64,000 bases of DNA from Adhaeribacter soli. Lineage in GTDB: Bacteria > Bacteroidota > Bacteroidia > Cytophagales > Hymenobacteraceae. The stretch is from contig NZ_VTWT01000001.1 in NCBI RefSeq assembly GCF_008727925.1, positions 310,001 to 374,000 on the forward strand, given 5' to 3'. A program made the translations under genes and the position numbers. The notes under the pieces are model-generated. The model was not told the origin of the DNA and did not search any database. It was given only the letters and a program-made list of their open reading frames with translations. Below are positions 8,647 to 16,817 of this stretch, piece by piece; positions within the stretch are counted from its first letter, which is position 1, and each line of letters begins with the position of its first letter.

Positions 8647-9087
8647 ATGTTGCATGACGCGGAGGAAATAATAGCAAAGCAGGCAGATGAGCTTTACCAG
8701 GACGGGGTAATTCTTATTCAGCTTTTCAAAGACCTGAACGTCCTGCAACTAACGTTTAAAGTTCAGCCAGATCCGGCTCAGTTCCGGCATGCCTATCAGC
8801 TTGCCATTGGTACTGCCATAGGAAAAGGCGTGAAAGGCTGGCTTACCGATGCGCGCCAAATTACCCGGATGCTTCCCGAAAACCAAGTTTGGCTGAAACA
8901 GCAAATGGCGCCCCTGCTGCAGGCCGGTTTACAGAAGTTTGCGATCCTGATGACCCCGGAATGTTTCGTAATGACCAATCCCGACAAAGTATACAACAAA
9001 CCAACTTCAGGTCCCGAGAATCCAACTGCCGATAAAATCAAAGTGCATTTCGATCGGGAAGAAGCCTTTAAGTGGTTGGTGCAGTAG
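8647..9087 (+). CDS. SpoIIAA/STAS-like small protein
   Basis: A 146-residue soluble protein. The pattern is beta-strand (LNVLQLTFKVQ), a helix, then GWLTDARQITRMLPENQVWL, a helix, then FAILMTPECFVM and a C-terminal DREEAFKWLVQ. The W-L-x-D-x-R, E-x-Q-x-W-L and final A-x-x-W-L positions are shared with the protein at 40975-41382, and together they resemble a Bacteroidota SpoIIAA/STAS-like family of unknown function. It follows the RsbQ-like gene on the same strand after 281 bases. STAS domains often act in partner-switching, so a regulatory role is possible but not shown. Confidence 0.6.
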   Translation: MLHDAEEIIAKQADELYQDGVILIQLFKDLNVLQLTFKVQPDPAQFRHAYQLAIGTAIGKGVKGWLTDARQITRMLPENQVWLKQQMAPLLQAGLQKFAILMTPECFVMTNPDKVYNKPTSGPENPTADKIKVHFDREEAFKWLVQ

Positions 9088-9309
9088 ATCCGTTCAACCT
9101 GCGCTTAAACTATGATTTTTATAACCAGCCGTAAGCACTATGATATCATTGGTTGCTACAGTTTAACAGAGTGATGTAGTGCCGAAACTTGGCTAGTTGG
9201 TTCTACCTGATTACAAGTCTGATTTAACAAATAAAGATATAAGATTAGATAGATTAACCAGCTATTTAAATTAGTCGTAGGAATGTAGAGAATTAATCAA
9301 TATTTCACA

Positions 9310-9780
9310 ATGGCTGATTATAAAGCTGAAAAAATAAAGGTTCCGAAATTTGAGGAAAGCCAAGGTTTCTATACTACAAAAGAGCGGAGTTTATTAATGG
9401 CTAAAATTAAGAGTAAAAACACTAAACCCGAATTAGCTTTAAGGAAAGGATTATGGAAAGCAGGTTTTCGTTATAGAATTAATTACTCAAAGCTGCCTGG
9501 AAAGCCTGATATAGCGAGTAAAAAATACAAAATTGCAATTTTCGTTGATGGGGAGTTTTGGCACGGCTATAATTGGCAAAAAGAGAAAGAAAGCATTAAA
9601 GCCAATAGCGGTTATTGGATTCCTAAGATTCAACGGAACATGCAGCGTGACCAAGAAAACAATGAAAAACTTAAATTGCTAGGGTATAAAGTATTTCGCT
9701 TTTGGGAGCATGAAATACGGATGAACCTTAATGGCTGCATAATTCAAATTGTCGATTTTATCCGGAAAGTAGATAAGTAA
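9310..9780 (+). CDS. vsr: Very short patch repair (Vsr) endonuclease
   Basis: A 156-residue Vsr-type nuclease. Family landmarks are MAKIKSKNTKPELALRKGLW near residue 30, GFRYRINYSKLPGKPDI with the catalytic Asp of the PD motif, IAIFVDGEFWHGY, and the distal YWIPKIQRNMQRD and VFRFWEHEI. Vsr nicks 5' of T:G mismatches made by deamination of 5-methylcytosine and is normally encoded beside the C5 methyltransferase that creates the risk. Here it converges on the putative restriction gene, with stop codons about 2 bases apart. Base composition and codon use are AT-richer than the flanking genes, consistent with acquisition as a cassette. Confidence 0.9.
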   Translation: MADYKAEKIKVPKFEESQGFYTTKERSLLMAKIKSKNTKPELALRKGLWKAGFRYRINYSKLPGKPDIASKKYKIAIFVDGEFWHGYNWQKEKESIKANSGYWIPKIQRNMQRDQENNEKLKLLGYKVFRFWEHEIRMNLNGCIIQIVDFIRKVDK

Positions 9781-9781
9781 T

Positions 9782-10714
9782 TTATTTCCCTGAAGCAATT
9801 TCAATTTTCAGGCTTGGGTCCGTTTCGTATTTATCAATTATAGAGTTGTAATTTTCAATCAGTTTTTCGATGTGAGCCTGCCGAGAATTCCTATCAAACC
9901 AGCTTCTCTCGTGGATATTAGACACAATGAACTGGTAAAAATCAATAATATCTATCCGGTCTTTGATGTTTAAGTCTTCGGCAATTCCTTCTGCAATCAG
10001 TACGCCGCTCTCTAAAGTTACGATCAAAGGCTTGCGATTGGCATTTAAGTTTTCGCGGCATTTTAGCATCAGGTTTTCAGTGGGCCTTGTCGTAACGTGA
10101 ATACTTACTTCTCCGATATCGAAATCGCCGGTTCTGCCAGCATCTTGGTCGTTATTGCTGGAGCAGTTATGAATTACTGTTTCATCTCCTTTAATAAGTT
10201 CTAGCTTAGCCCCAACCAAGTGTTGAAGCATTATACCCAAATACTTTACGCCCACAACCTGGCGTTGCCTTTCTATAGCCTGTGTAGTGAGGTTTTGGAT
10301 AATAGATTTAATGCTTTGTGAAGCATCCAGATTTAAGGAAAAAGGAGCAGCATCAAAATAATTCTGAACTTTTTCAACCCAAAATGCTTCTATTTCTTCC
10401 CAATTTATTTTATTGCCAGATTCGTGCGCCGCGTTCAGAAAAGCGATATAAGCCCTCATATTCTCAATGCTTCCTCTGCTGGTTCTGGCACCTTCGCTTG
10501 CTAAAATACGCTCTATACCTTGCTCTTTTAAAATCTTTTTTAAGTTCGGGCCGCCCAGTCCTTTAACCTGACCGCCTCTTTCGGTCAAAAAATCTTCAGC
10601 TTTTAATGGGAAATCTAGATTTTTAAACGCCTTAGTAAGTTGAACAGCAACGCTTAAAGGCCCCTTGGTATTAAAATTGTTGTTTTTATAAAATTCTTCA
10701 AGAAGCTCTTTCAT
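9782..10714 (-). CDS. Putative type II restriction endonuclease (DUF4928-like)
   Basis: A 310-residue protein whose start overlaps the end of the methyltransferase gene by 17 bases, the arrangement expected of a cognate restriction enzyme. I recognise no classical restriction family with certainty; it resembles DUF4928, proteins found beside C5 methyltransferases. The most conserved-looking block is GRTGDFDIGEVSIHVT (193-208), with acidic residues before beta-strands as in a degenerate PD-(D/E)xK core; LNANRKPLIVTLESG follows. The N-terminus (FLTERGGQVKGLGGPNLKKIL) is basic and may bind DNA. The recognition site cannot be deduced. Codon use is AT-rich like the rest of the cassette. Confidence 0.68.
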   Translation of the reverse strand: MKELLEEFYKNNNFNTKGPLSVAVQLTKAFKNLDFPLKAEDFLTERGGQVKGLGGPNLKKILKEQGIERILASEGARTSRGSIENMRAYIAFLNAAHESGNKINWEEIEAFWVEKVQNYFDAAPFSLNLDASQSIKSIIQNLTTQAIERQRQVVGVKYLGIMLQHLVGAKLELIKGDETVIHNCSSNNDQDAGRTGDFDIGEVSIHVTTRPTENLMLKCRENLNANRKPLIVTLESGVLIAEGIAEDLNIKDRIDIIDFYQFIVSNIHERSWFDRNSRQAHIEKLIENYNSIIDKYETDPSLKIEIASGK

Positions 10715-11900
10715 AGGATATTTGCGAATTAATTGTTCGTTCAGTATATGGGTTTGAAGTTGTATTATGCGCTAATATCCGCTCAAAAATTTTTTTGGAT
10801 AAATAATGCACTACCGGTACTGCCACGCCATCGCCTACAAGGTGGTATGCATCATTATATTTAATGGGAAGCTGATAAGTATCAGGCAGACCCATTAACC
10901 GTGCTCCTTCCCTCGGTGAAAGCAGCCTTGATCTAACCTGATTGCCTTCCACTAGCAATATTATCTGCCGTGAAGAGCCGCCGCCAGGAGTTCTCAAACA
11001 TCCGGAAACCTGGTCGAAACGAACTTCAGCTCTTTGCTGGCTTTTTCCGTATTTATCTTTGCGCGTTCTCCGGTAAATGCCTCCTACAGTTTTTTGGCCA
11101 GAAAACATAGCGTTTTTCACTTTGGCCAAATTCACTGGCGACATTAATTTTAGCAATGCTTGAGTTTCTTCGGGGGTATGCCAAGTGACGCCAATCGGTT
11201 CATCTTCAATTATATCAATAAAGTTTTTCTCCCGTTTTTCCGGATATGGAATATGCCACCAAACCCAGTTTTGTTTAATTGCAGATGGTAATTTTTTATA
11301 TGATGCAACCAAATTCTCAGGGTGCCATAAACCGTTAAAATAACTTGTAGCAAGTTCTTTCGGAATGACAATGTCTTCCCGAATACCAATGACAAAAAGC
11401 CGCTTTCGGGATTGTGGAACGAACAATTGAGCATCGATTACAATTGCCCCGAACTTGTAATTTAAGCTTGCAAATGCGGTGGCTATAGCAGTAAAATCGC
11501 TTCCTTTGTTTGATGTGATTGCGCCCGTAACGTTTTCTAAAACCACTATTTTAGGAGCACGATTTTCTGAGGCCAAGTTTGTCATTAAAGACCAAAAATG
11601 CCAAAATGTGCCAGACCTGGTTTTGGTTTCATTATCGGGTGTACCTATTCCGTTCCCGTTTCCGGCTAAAGAAAGATCTTGGCAAGGGGAAGATGCCCAG
11701 GAAAGATCAGCGCATCCAGGCAGTTGGCTAACATCAATATTCGCAATATCGCCAATTACCAGATCTTCACTGCCCCAATTCTGTTGATATGCTCTGCCTT
11801 TCATTTCATCGAAATCGTTCGCGAAACTACAATTCCAGGTATTTCCTAATCCTGCACGAGCCATACCGCCACCAGCGAAAAATTCATAGAAAGTAGGCAA
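10698..11900 (-). CDS. DNA (cytosine-5) methyltransferase
   Basis: A 400-residue C5 methyltransferase with all core motifs in order: motif I FYEFFAGGGMARAGLG (4-19), motif IV SSPCQDLS with nucleophile Cys73, motif VI ENV at 122-124, motif VIII VPQSRKR (161-167), motif IX RTPGGGSSRQI, and motif X GDGVAVPVVHYLS. Translation appears to start at TTG (11898-11900), because an in-frame stop lies three codons upstream and no ATG precedes motif I. Product: 5-methylcytosine in an unknown site. It is the first gene of a methyltransferase-nuclease operon with vsr converging on it. The cassette lies directly upstream of ccoS. Confidence 0.93.
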   Translation of the reverse strand: MPTFYEFFAGGGMARAGLGNTWNCSFANDFDEMKGRAYQQNWGSEDLVIGDIANIDVSQLPGCADLSWASSPCQDLSLAGNGNGIGTPDNETKTRSGTFWHFWSLMTNLASENRAPKIVVLENVTGAITSNKGSDFTAIATAFASLNYKFGAIVIDAQLFVPQSRKRLFVIGIREDIVIPKELATSYFNGLWHPENLVASYKKLPSAIKQNWVWWHIPYPEKREKNFIDIIEDEPIGVTWHTPEETQALLKLMSPVNLAKVKNAMFSGQKTVGGIYRRTRKDKYGKSQQRAEVRFDQVSGCLRTPGGGSSRQIILLVEGNQVRSRLLSPREGARLMGLPDTYQLPIKYNDAYHLVGDGVAVPVVHYLSKKIFERILAHNTTSNPYTERTINSQISYERAS

Positions 11901-12067
11901 AATCAGCTATTTTAAAGATAAATAAATTTAGTTTACTATATAGCTTAGCCTAGGAGTAGGCTTGCTATTATCTACGTAAATTTAAAAAGAGTTTTCCAAC
12001 TTGTCTACCTTCTAAGAATATTTAAAGCTATAAGCCTTTCCCCCCTGCAATCAATCACCCCCAAAAC

Positions 12068-12110
12068 TGACATCCGTCATATTTCCCCCCAAGGCCCTGA
12101 AGTAATTTTG
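12068..12110 (+). promoter_or_regulatory. cco operon promoter with FNR/CRP-like dyad
   Basis: A perfect dyad TGACATCCGTCA (12068-12079) is followed by a Bacteroidota -7 element TAATTTTG (12103-12110). If transcription begins about 5 bases after the element, near 12115, the dyad centre at 12073.5 lies at about -41.5, the class II activator position of FNR/CRP proteins. Oxygen-responsive activation of cbb3 oxidase genes by FNR-type regulators is well established in other bacteria. The rest of the 318-base gap 11901-12218 holds no gene. Confidence 0.6.
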
Positions 12111-12218
12111 TAATGTTAGCTGAAGGCTCCTCCGGGCCCGCAAAACGGTACTTACAAGTCCCGAAAAACCCCGGAAACAAGGCCCAGGCAGCAACGAACC
12201 ACAAAAACAGCTTCGGCC

Positions 12219-12425
12219 ATGAACATTATCTTTCTCTTAATCTGCGTCAGCTTAACGGTAGCGATCATTTTCCTGGTCGCGTTTCTGTGGGCCGTGCGCT
12301 CCGGCCAGTACGAAGACGATTACACGCCTTCCGTGCGCATGCTTTTCGATCAGGAATTAACCAAACGCAATACTACTATTAAAGCAACCTCTAACACTAA
12401 AGCAGACACCGCACATGTTAACTGA
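12219..12425 (+). CDS. ccoS: cbb3 oxidase assembly protein CcoS
   Basis: A 68-residue protein with one N-terminal membrane helix (MNIIFLLICVSLTVAIIFLV) followed by the CcoS signature FLWAVRSGQYEDDYTPS. CcoS is needed for cofactor insertion into CcoN in cbb3 oxidases. The C-terminal tail is low complexity. Its end overlaps the start of the ccoNO gene by 11 bases, indicating translational coupling. In many genomes the copper ATPase gene ccoI directly precedes ccoS; here that place is taken by a restriction-modification cassette. Confidence 0.9.
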   Translation: MNIIFLLICVSLTVAIIFLVAFLWAVRSGQYEDDYTPSVRMLFDQELTKRNTTIKATSNTKADTAHVN

Positions 12426-14607
12426 AGTTTTAAAACCCAAACCGGGGGTTTTAGGCGGCAAGATCGGAGACAAGATCAACACGCTCGAAACCTTCTATTA
12501 CGACAATAAGATTGTCCGTAATTTTGCCTGGGCCACCATATTCTGGGGCCTGGCCGGTATGCTCATCGGCGTGATCATTGCCTTCCAGCTCGCACGTCCG
12601 GAATTCAACATGGGCAACCAGTACACCACCTTCGGCCGGATCCGTCCGCTGCACACCAACGCCGTAATTTTCGCCTTCGTGGGGAACGGTATTTTCATGG
12701 GTGTTTACTACTCGCTGCAGCGTTTGCTGAAAGCCCGGATGTATTCCGATGTGCTGAGCAAGATCCACTTCTGGGGCTGGCAGCTGATCATCGTTGCGGC
12801 CGTAATTACCCTGCCGCTGGGCTTTACCAGTTCCAAAGAGTACGCGGAACTTGAGTGGCCTATCGATATTGCTATTACGCTTATTTGGGTGGTTTTCGGC
12901 TGGAACATGTTCGGTACCATTGCCAAACGCCGCGAGCGCCACATGTACGTAGGGGTTTGGTTTTACATCGCTACCTTCTTAACAGTTGCCGTTTTACACA
13001 TCGTTAACTCTTATGCCATTCCGGTTGACTTCCTGAAAAGCTACTCCGGTTACGCCGGGGTGCAGGATGCGCTGGTGCAGTGGTGGTATGGCCACAATGC
13101 GGTGGCGTTCTTCTTAACCACGCCGTACCTGGGCATGATGTACTACTTCCTGCCGAAAGCCGCTAACCGTCCGGTATATTCTTACCGCTTATCCATTATC
13201 CACTTCTGGTCGCTGATCTTCATCTACATCTGGGCTGGTCCGCACCACTTATTATACACCGCCTTGCCAGATTGGGCTCAAAGCTTAGGCGTAGTGTTCT
13301 CCGTAATGCTGATCGCTCCGAGCTGGGGTGGTATGATCAACGGACTGTTAACGCTGCGCGGCGCCTGGGATAGAGTTCGCGAAGAACCGGTGCTGAAGTT
13401 CATGGTAGTAGCGGTTACCGCTTACGGTATGGCTACCTTCGAAGGTCCGATGCTTTCCCTGAAAAACGTAAACGCCATTGCGCACTTTACCGACTGGATC
13501 GTAGCGCACGTACACGTTGGCGCCCTTGGCTGGAACGGTTTCTTAACCTTCGGGATCCTGTACTGGTTAGTACCGCGCATTTTCCAGACCAACCTGTACT
13601 CTAAAAAACTGGCGAACGCGCACTTCTGGTTAGGTACCCTGGGTATCATTTTCTACGCCGTGCCAATGTACTGGGCCGGTTTCACCCAGGGCTTAATGTG
13701 GAAACAGTTCGGCGAAGGCGGTATGCTGCAATACGCCAACTTCCTGGAAACCGTGCTGCAAATTGTACCGATGTATTACCTGCGTGGTATTGGCGGTATT
13801 CTGTACCTGAGCGGTGCGTTCCTGATGCTCTACAACATCTACAAAACTGCCAAAGCCGGTTCTTTAGTAGCCGACGAAGAAGCCGAAGCGGCACCGTTAA
13901 TGCCGGCCACCGTAGGCCAGCACCACGACAGCCACTGGCACCGCATCATCGAGCGCAAGCCGTTCAGAATGGCCGTTTGGGCCACCGTAGCCATCTTAAT
14001 TGGTGGTCTGGTAGAAATGGTGCCAACGTTCCTGATCGACTCTAACGTTCCGACCATTGCCAGCGTGAAGCCTTATACTTCCCTGGAATTACAGGGCCGC
14101 GACTTATACATCAAAGAAGGTTGCGTGAACTGCCACACCCAGATGATCCGTCCGTTCCGTTCCGAAACCGAGCGCTACGGCGAGTACTCTAAAGCAGGCG
14201 AATTCGTGTATGACCGTCCGTTCCTGTGGGGCTCTAAACGTACCGGGCCAGATTTGCACCGCGTAGGGCAGAAGTACCCGAACAGCTGGCACTACAACCA
14301 CATGCTCGATCCAACCAGCATGTCTCCAGGCTCTATCATGCCGGCTTACCCATGGTTGTTTGAGCAGGATCTGGACATTGAAGACACCCCGGCCAAGATC
14401 AAAGCCATGCAAAGTATGGGGGTTCCTTATCCGGAAGGTTACGCCGAAAAAGCCAACGATGACCTGATGAAGCAAGCCAAAGGCATTTCTGCGGACCTGG
14501 CCAAAGAAGGCATCGAAGTGAAACCGGAGAAAGAGATCGTAGCCCTGATCGCTTACCTGCAACGCCTGGGTACCGATATTAAAGTGAAAGAAGACCAAGT
14601 TCGATAG
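12415..14607 (+). CDS. ccoN: cbb3-type cytochrome c oxidase, fused subunits I and II (CcoNO)
   Basis: A 730-residue fusion. The CcoN part (about 1-490) has 12 or more membrane helices with the haem and copper histidines in RPLHTNAV (low-spin haem b), YGHNAV and AGPHHLLY (CuB), and VAHVHVGALGW (haems b3 and b). A linker and a helix (about 520-545) lead to the CcoO part, a membrane-anchored mono-haem cytochrome c with CVNCH at 570-574, MIRPFRSE and the distal MSPGSIMPAYPW methionine region. The complex reduces O2 to water with high affinity and pumps protons at the inner membrane. N-O fusion is seen in Bacteroidota. The operon order is S-NO-Q-P. Confidence 0.97.
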   Translation: MLTEVLKPKPGVLGGKIGDKINTLETFYYDNKIVRNFAWATIFWGLAGMLIGVIIAFQLARPEFNMGNQYTTFGRIRPLHTNAVIFAFVGNGIFMGVYYSLQRLLKARMYSDVLSKIHFWGWQLIIVAAVITLPLGFTSSKEYAELEWPIDIAITLIWVVFGWNMFGTIAKRRERHMYVGVWFYIATFLTVAVLHIVNSYAIPVDFLKSYSGYAGVQDALVQWWYGHNAVAFFLTTPYLGMMYYFLPKAANRPVYSYRLSIIHFWSLIFIYIWAGPHHLLYTALPDWAQSLGVVFSVMLIAPSWGGMINGLLTLRGAWDRVREEPVLKFMVVAVTAYGMATFEGPMLSLKNVNAIAHFTDWIVAHVHVGALGWNGFLTFGILYWLVPRIFQTNLYSKKLANAHFWLGTLGIIFYAVPMYWAGFTQGLMWKQFGEGGMLQYANFLETVLQIVPMYYLRGIGGILYLSGAFLMLYNIYKTAKAGSLVADEEAEAAPLMPATVGQHHDSHWHRIIERKPFRMAVWATVAILIGGLVEMVPTFLIDSNVPTIASVKPYTSLELQGRDLYIKEGCVNCHTQMIRPFRSETERYGEYSKAGEFVYDRPFLWGSKRTGPDLHRVGQKYPNSWHYNHMLDPTSMSPGSIMPAYPWLFEQDLDIEDTPAKIKAMQSMGVPYPEGYAEKANDDLMKQAKGISADLAKEGIEVKPEKEIVALIAYLQRLGTDIKVKEDQVR

Positions 14608-14616
14608 ATCGATTAT

Positions 14617-14793
14617 TCGATTGTTCGATACTCGATTGTTCGACAAAAGAAAAACTCCCCCGGTCTGTGCCCTCACAGACCAGAGCAGGGAAGCCCGAAA
14701 AAGGGTAGGGTTAAGCCCCAAAAAGTCGAACATACGAACCACGAAAATTCGAACATTCGAAAATAAAGTCGAACAATCGAATATCGAACAATC
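14617..14793. repeat. 177-bp inverted-repeat element inside the cco operon
   Basis: Arms at 14617-14643 (TCGATTGTTCGATACTCGAT...) and 14769-14793 (TCGAACAATCGAATATCGAA...) are complementary over about 25 bases with one mismatch. Between them are a GGTCTGTG/CACAGACC hairpin (14662-14681) and no coding sequence. The element separates ccoNO from ccoQ by 200 bases in an otherwise tightly packed operon, so it is probably an insertion that is transcribed with the operon. Confidence 0.75.
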
Positions 14794-14808
14794 TAAAAAT
14801 CCAAAAAA

Positions 14809-15003
14809 ATGTATAAAAACGTCTTACAGAGCATCACTGGTATCGAGATTTTTCCGGTGATCTCCTTTGTCATATTCTTCGCTTTTTTCCTGGGGTTGCT
14901 GCTCTACGTGGTATTCTCCGATAAAAAGCACCTGGCGGCCATGTCGGAGCTGCCCTTACGAAACGAAAACCAACCTCAACTGGCAAACGAACTACTCCAA
15001 TGA
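14809..15003 (+). CDS. ccoQ: Small CcoQ-like subunit
   Basis: A 64-residue protein with a single membrane helix (FPVISFVIFFAFFLGLLLYVVF) followed by a short cytoplasmic tail beginning SDKKHL, the usual form of CcoQ, which stabilises the CcoNOP core. Sequence conservation in this family is low, so the call leans on size, topology and position. Its stop overlaps the ATG of ccoP (ATGA at 15000-15003), so the two are translationally coupled. Confidence 0.85.
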   Translation: MYKNVLQSITGIEIFPVISFVIFFAFFLGLLLYVVFSDKKHLAAMSELPLRNENQPQLANELLQ

Positions 15004-16205
15004 AAACGTTAAAGAAATTACTTTTAGCAGCTGCCGCCGTAGCGTTTTTCGGAGCTTCCGAAGCCTGGGCCCAGCAGGTAGATGGCAAGGCCATTTTCGA
15101 AGCCAACTGTAAAGCCTGCCACAGCATTACCGAAGACGTGGTTGGTCCGGCCCTGAAAGACGTGGACAAGCGCCGCGACCAGAAGTGGATCAACAGCTTT
15201 GTGAAGAACTCCCAGAAAATGGTGCAGGCCGGCGATAAAGACGCGGTTGCCCTTTTCGAGAAATTCAACAAAGTGCCGATGCCGTCTTTCGAAAGCGCTT
15301 TGAAAGATGCCGACATAGAAGCGGTAGTAGCTTACATCAAAACTGAAAGCGAAGCCCCGGCTAAAGCGGAAGTAGTAGCCCCGCCAACCACGCCGGCCGA
15401 CCCTAAGACCGGTACCGGAAACGAGGTAAAAAGCGGCTTCAATTTTAAATCGCTGCCGGCCCACATTTTCATTGGAATCGTAATTGCGGTTTTCCTGCTT
15501 GCACTGGTAGTAATCGTCCTGATCATGACCTTTGTTTCTGCTTTACCGGTTCTGGGAAGCTTTTATAATCGTCCGGAAAACCAGAACCTGGCCATGGCCA
15601 AAGTTGTTGGCCTGTTGCGCGGAGAAACGAAATCTATTGTTGGCGAACACAAAGATATCCTGATCGAAGACCATAGCTACGACGGCATCCACGAATTCGA
15701 CAACGACCTGCCGCCTTGGTGGAAATACAGTTTCTACGCTACCATTATTTTCGGCATAGCTTACCTGCTGCACTACCACGTATTTTATACCGGTAAATTG
15801 CAGGATGCCGAATACCAGGTAGAAATGGAACAGGCTGCCCTGTTAAGTGCCAACGAAGTAAGCGATCCGAACGCCAAAACCGACTTCAAAGTGCTGACCG
15901 AAGCTTCTGCCATCGAAAGCGGTAAAACGATCTACGCCCAGAACTGCGCTGCCTGTCACGGCAAAGCCGGCGAAGGCACCGTAGGCCCGAACCTGACCGA
16001 CGAATTCTGGCTGCACGGCGGCGACGTGAACGACATTTTCCACACCATCAAGTTTGGAGTAACCAGTAAAGGCATGGTAGCCTGGGATAAGAAGCTGAAC
16101 AAAGACCAGATCCTGGAAGTTTCCAGCTACATCCTGAGCCTGCAGGGCAGCAAACCCGCCAACGGCAAAGCTCCGCAAGGCGAGAAATACGAACCGAAGA
16201 AGTAA
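15000..16205 (+). CDS. ccoP: Di-haem cbb3 oxidase subunit III (CcoP) with N-terminal cytochrome c domain
   Basis: A 401-residue protein. A signal peptide (1-24, cut after AWA) leads to a first cytochrome c domain with CKACH at 37-41, a proline/alanine linker, a membrane helix (about 154-180), the CcoP N-terminal module with DLPPWWKYSFY and a second helix (about 238-260), then a second cytochrome c domain with CAACH at 316-320 and a GMVAWDKKL methionine ligand. It passes electrons from soluble carriers to CcoO/CcoN. Classical CcoP carries both haems in tandem at the C-terminus; here one lies on each side of the membrane-anchor region. A strong terminator follows. Confidence 0.93.
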   Translation: MKTLKKLLLAAAAVAFFGASEAWAQQVDGKAIFEANCKACHSITEDVVGPALKDVDKRRDQKWINSFVKNSQKMVQAGDKDAVALFEKFNKVPMPSFESALKDADIEAVVAYIKTESEAPAKAEVVAPPTTPADPKTGTGNEVKSGFNFKSLPAHIFIGIVIAVFLLALVVIVLIMTFVSALPVLGSFYNRPENQNLAMAKVVGLLRGETKSIVGEHKDILIEDHSYDGIHEFDNDLPPWWKYSFYATIIFGIAYLLHYHVFYTGKLQDAEYQVEMEQAALLSANEVSDPNAKTDFKVLTEASAIESGKTIYAQNCAACHGKAGEGTVGPNLTDEFWLHGGDVNDIFHTIKFGVTSKGMVAWDKKLNKDQILEVSSYILSLQGSKPANGKAPQGEKYEPKK

Positions 16206-16241
16206 GTTTCGATTTGCGATTTAAGAATTACGATTTAGAAG

Positions 16242-16275
16242 AAAACTGCCAGATGGAAACGCCTGGCAGTTTTTT
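16242..16275 (+). terminator. Terminator after ccoP
   Basis: The hairpin AAAACTGCCAG ... CTGGCAGTTTTTT lies 37 bases after the ccoP stop, with a T-run on the plus strand. It should separate the structural ccoSNOQP unit from ccoG. Confidence 0.85.
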
Positions 16276-16376
16276 ATTTAAAAGACTCTGGAAGTGCGAA
16301 AAAAAATTCCCCTCCAAATGGGGACTAAAATTCCTGCAATTTGAAGTTACTCCTTAACGCTTCAAAAATTACGCTC

Positions 16377-16504
16377 TTTCGGATTTGTAATCCGAAAGTA
16401 AGGGGCAGCGGATTTGTAATCCGCATTCCTGGCAGGATGAAAAAGTCTATGTGAAGGCGGATTACAAATCCGCTGCTCAAAAGTTCCGGATTACAAATCC
16501 GGAA
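16377..16504. repeat. Cluster of four GGATTTGTAATCC palindromes
   Basis: Four palindromes of the same core occur at about 16377-16397, 16409-16424, 16457-16473 and 16485-16504; the first two read GGATTTGTAATCC and the last two GGATTACAAATCC, so the pairs are inverted to each other. Two more degenerate copies lie near 21410-21450. The rest of the 16276-16817 gap has no credible gene. Irregular spacing and lack of unique spacers rule out a CRISPR array. Confidence 0.75.
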
Positions 16505-16817
16505 CAGCAGTTAACAGCAGGAAATCCTCTTCCTAACCCTTCAAAACGGGACCCAAACCTGCCGCACCCATGTCTTCCAATCACCTCCATCAAAAACATG
16601 ACGAAAAGCATTTTTTCGATTGACCGGCAACATTCAATTTCCGGCTGAAGGATCAGAACTTTGTAAGGGAATCAGGTAAGTGATTGGTTAGCCAAAAGCA
16701 TTACTGAAAAAGGAAGTTTAATGGTTTTGCCAAAATAAAAGACTTCCGTGTCCTGATCCGAATTTCTCAGTTCTTAATTAAAAACTCGCTGCCGGCGCGC
16801 ACAACCGGAAAGTGATT

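Noticed and set aside
12113-12382. Open frame of 89 codons ahead of ccoS
   Set aside because: It overlaps ccoS in another frame, is basic and low in hydrophobic order, and begins at the predicted mRNA start. ccoS has the family match.
14621-14860. Open frame of 79 codons between ccoNO and ccoQ
   Set aside because: It lies in the inverted-repeat element and overlaps ccoQ; the translated peptide is a product of the TCGAACAAT repeats.
16377-16504. Possible CRISPR array
   Set aside because: The repeats are short palindromes in both orientations with irregular spacing and no unique spacers or cas genes.
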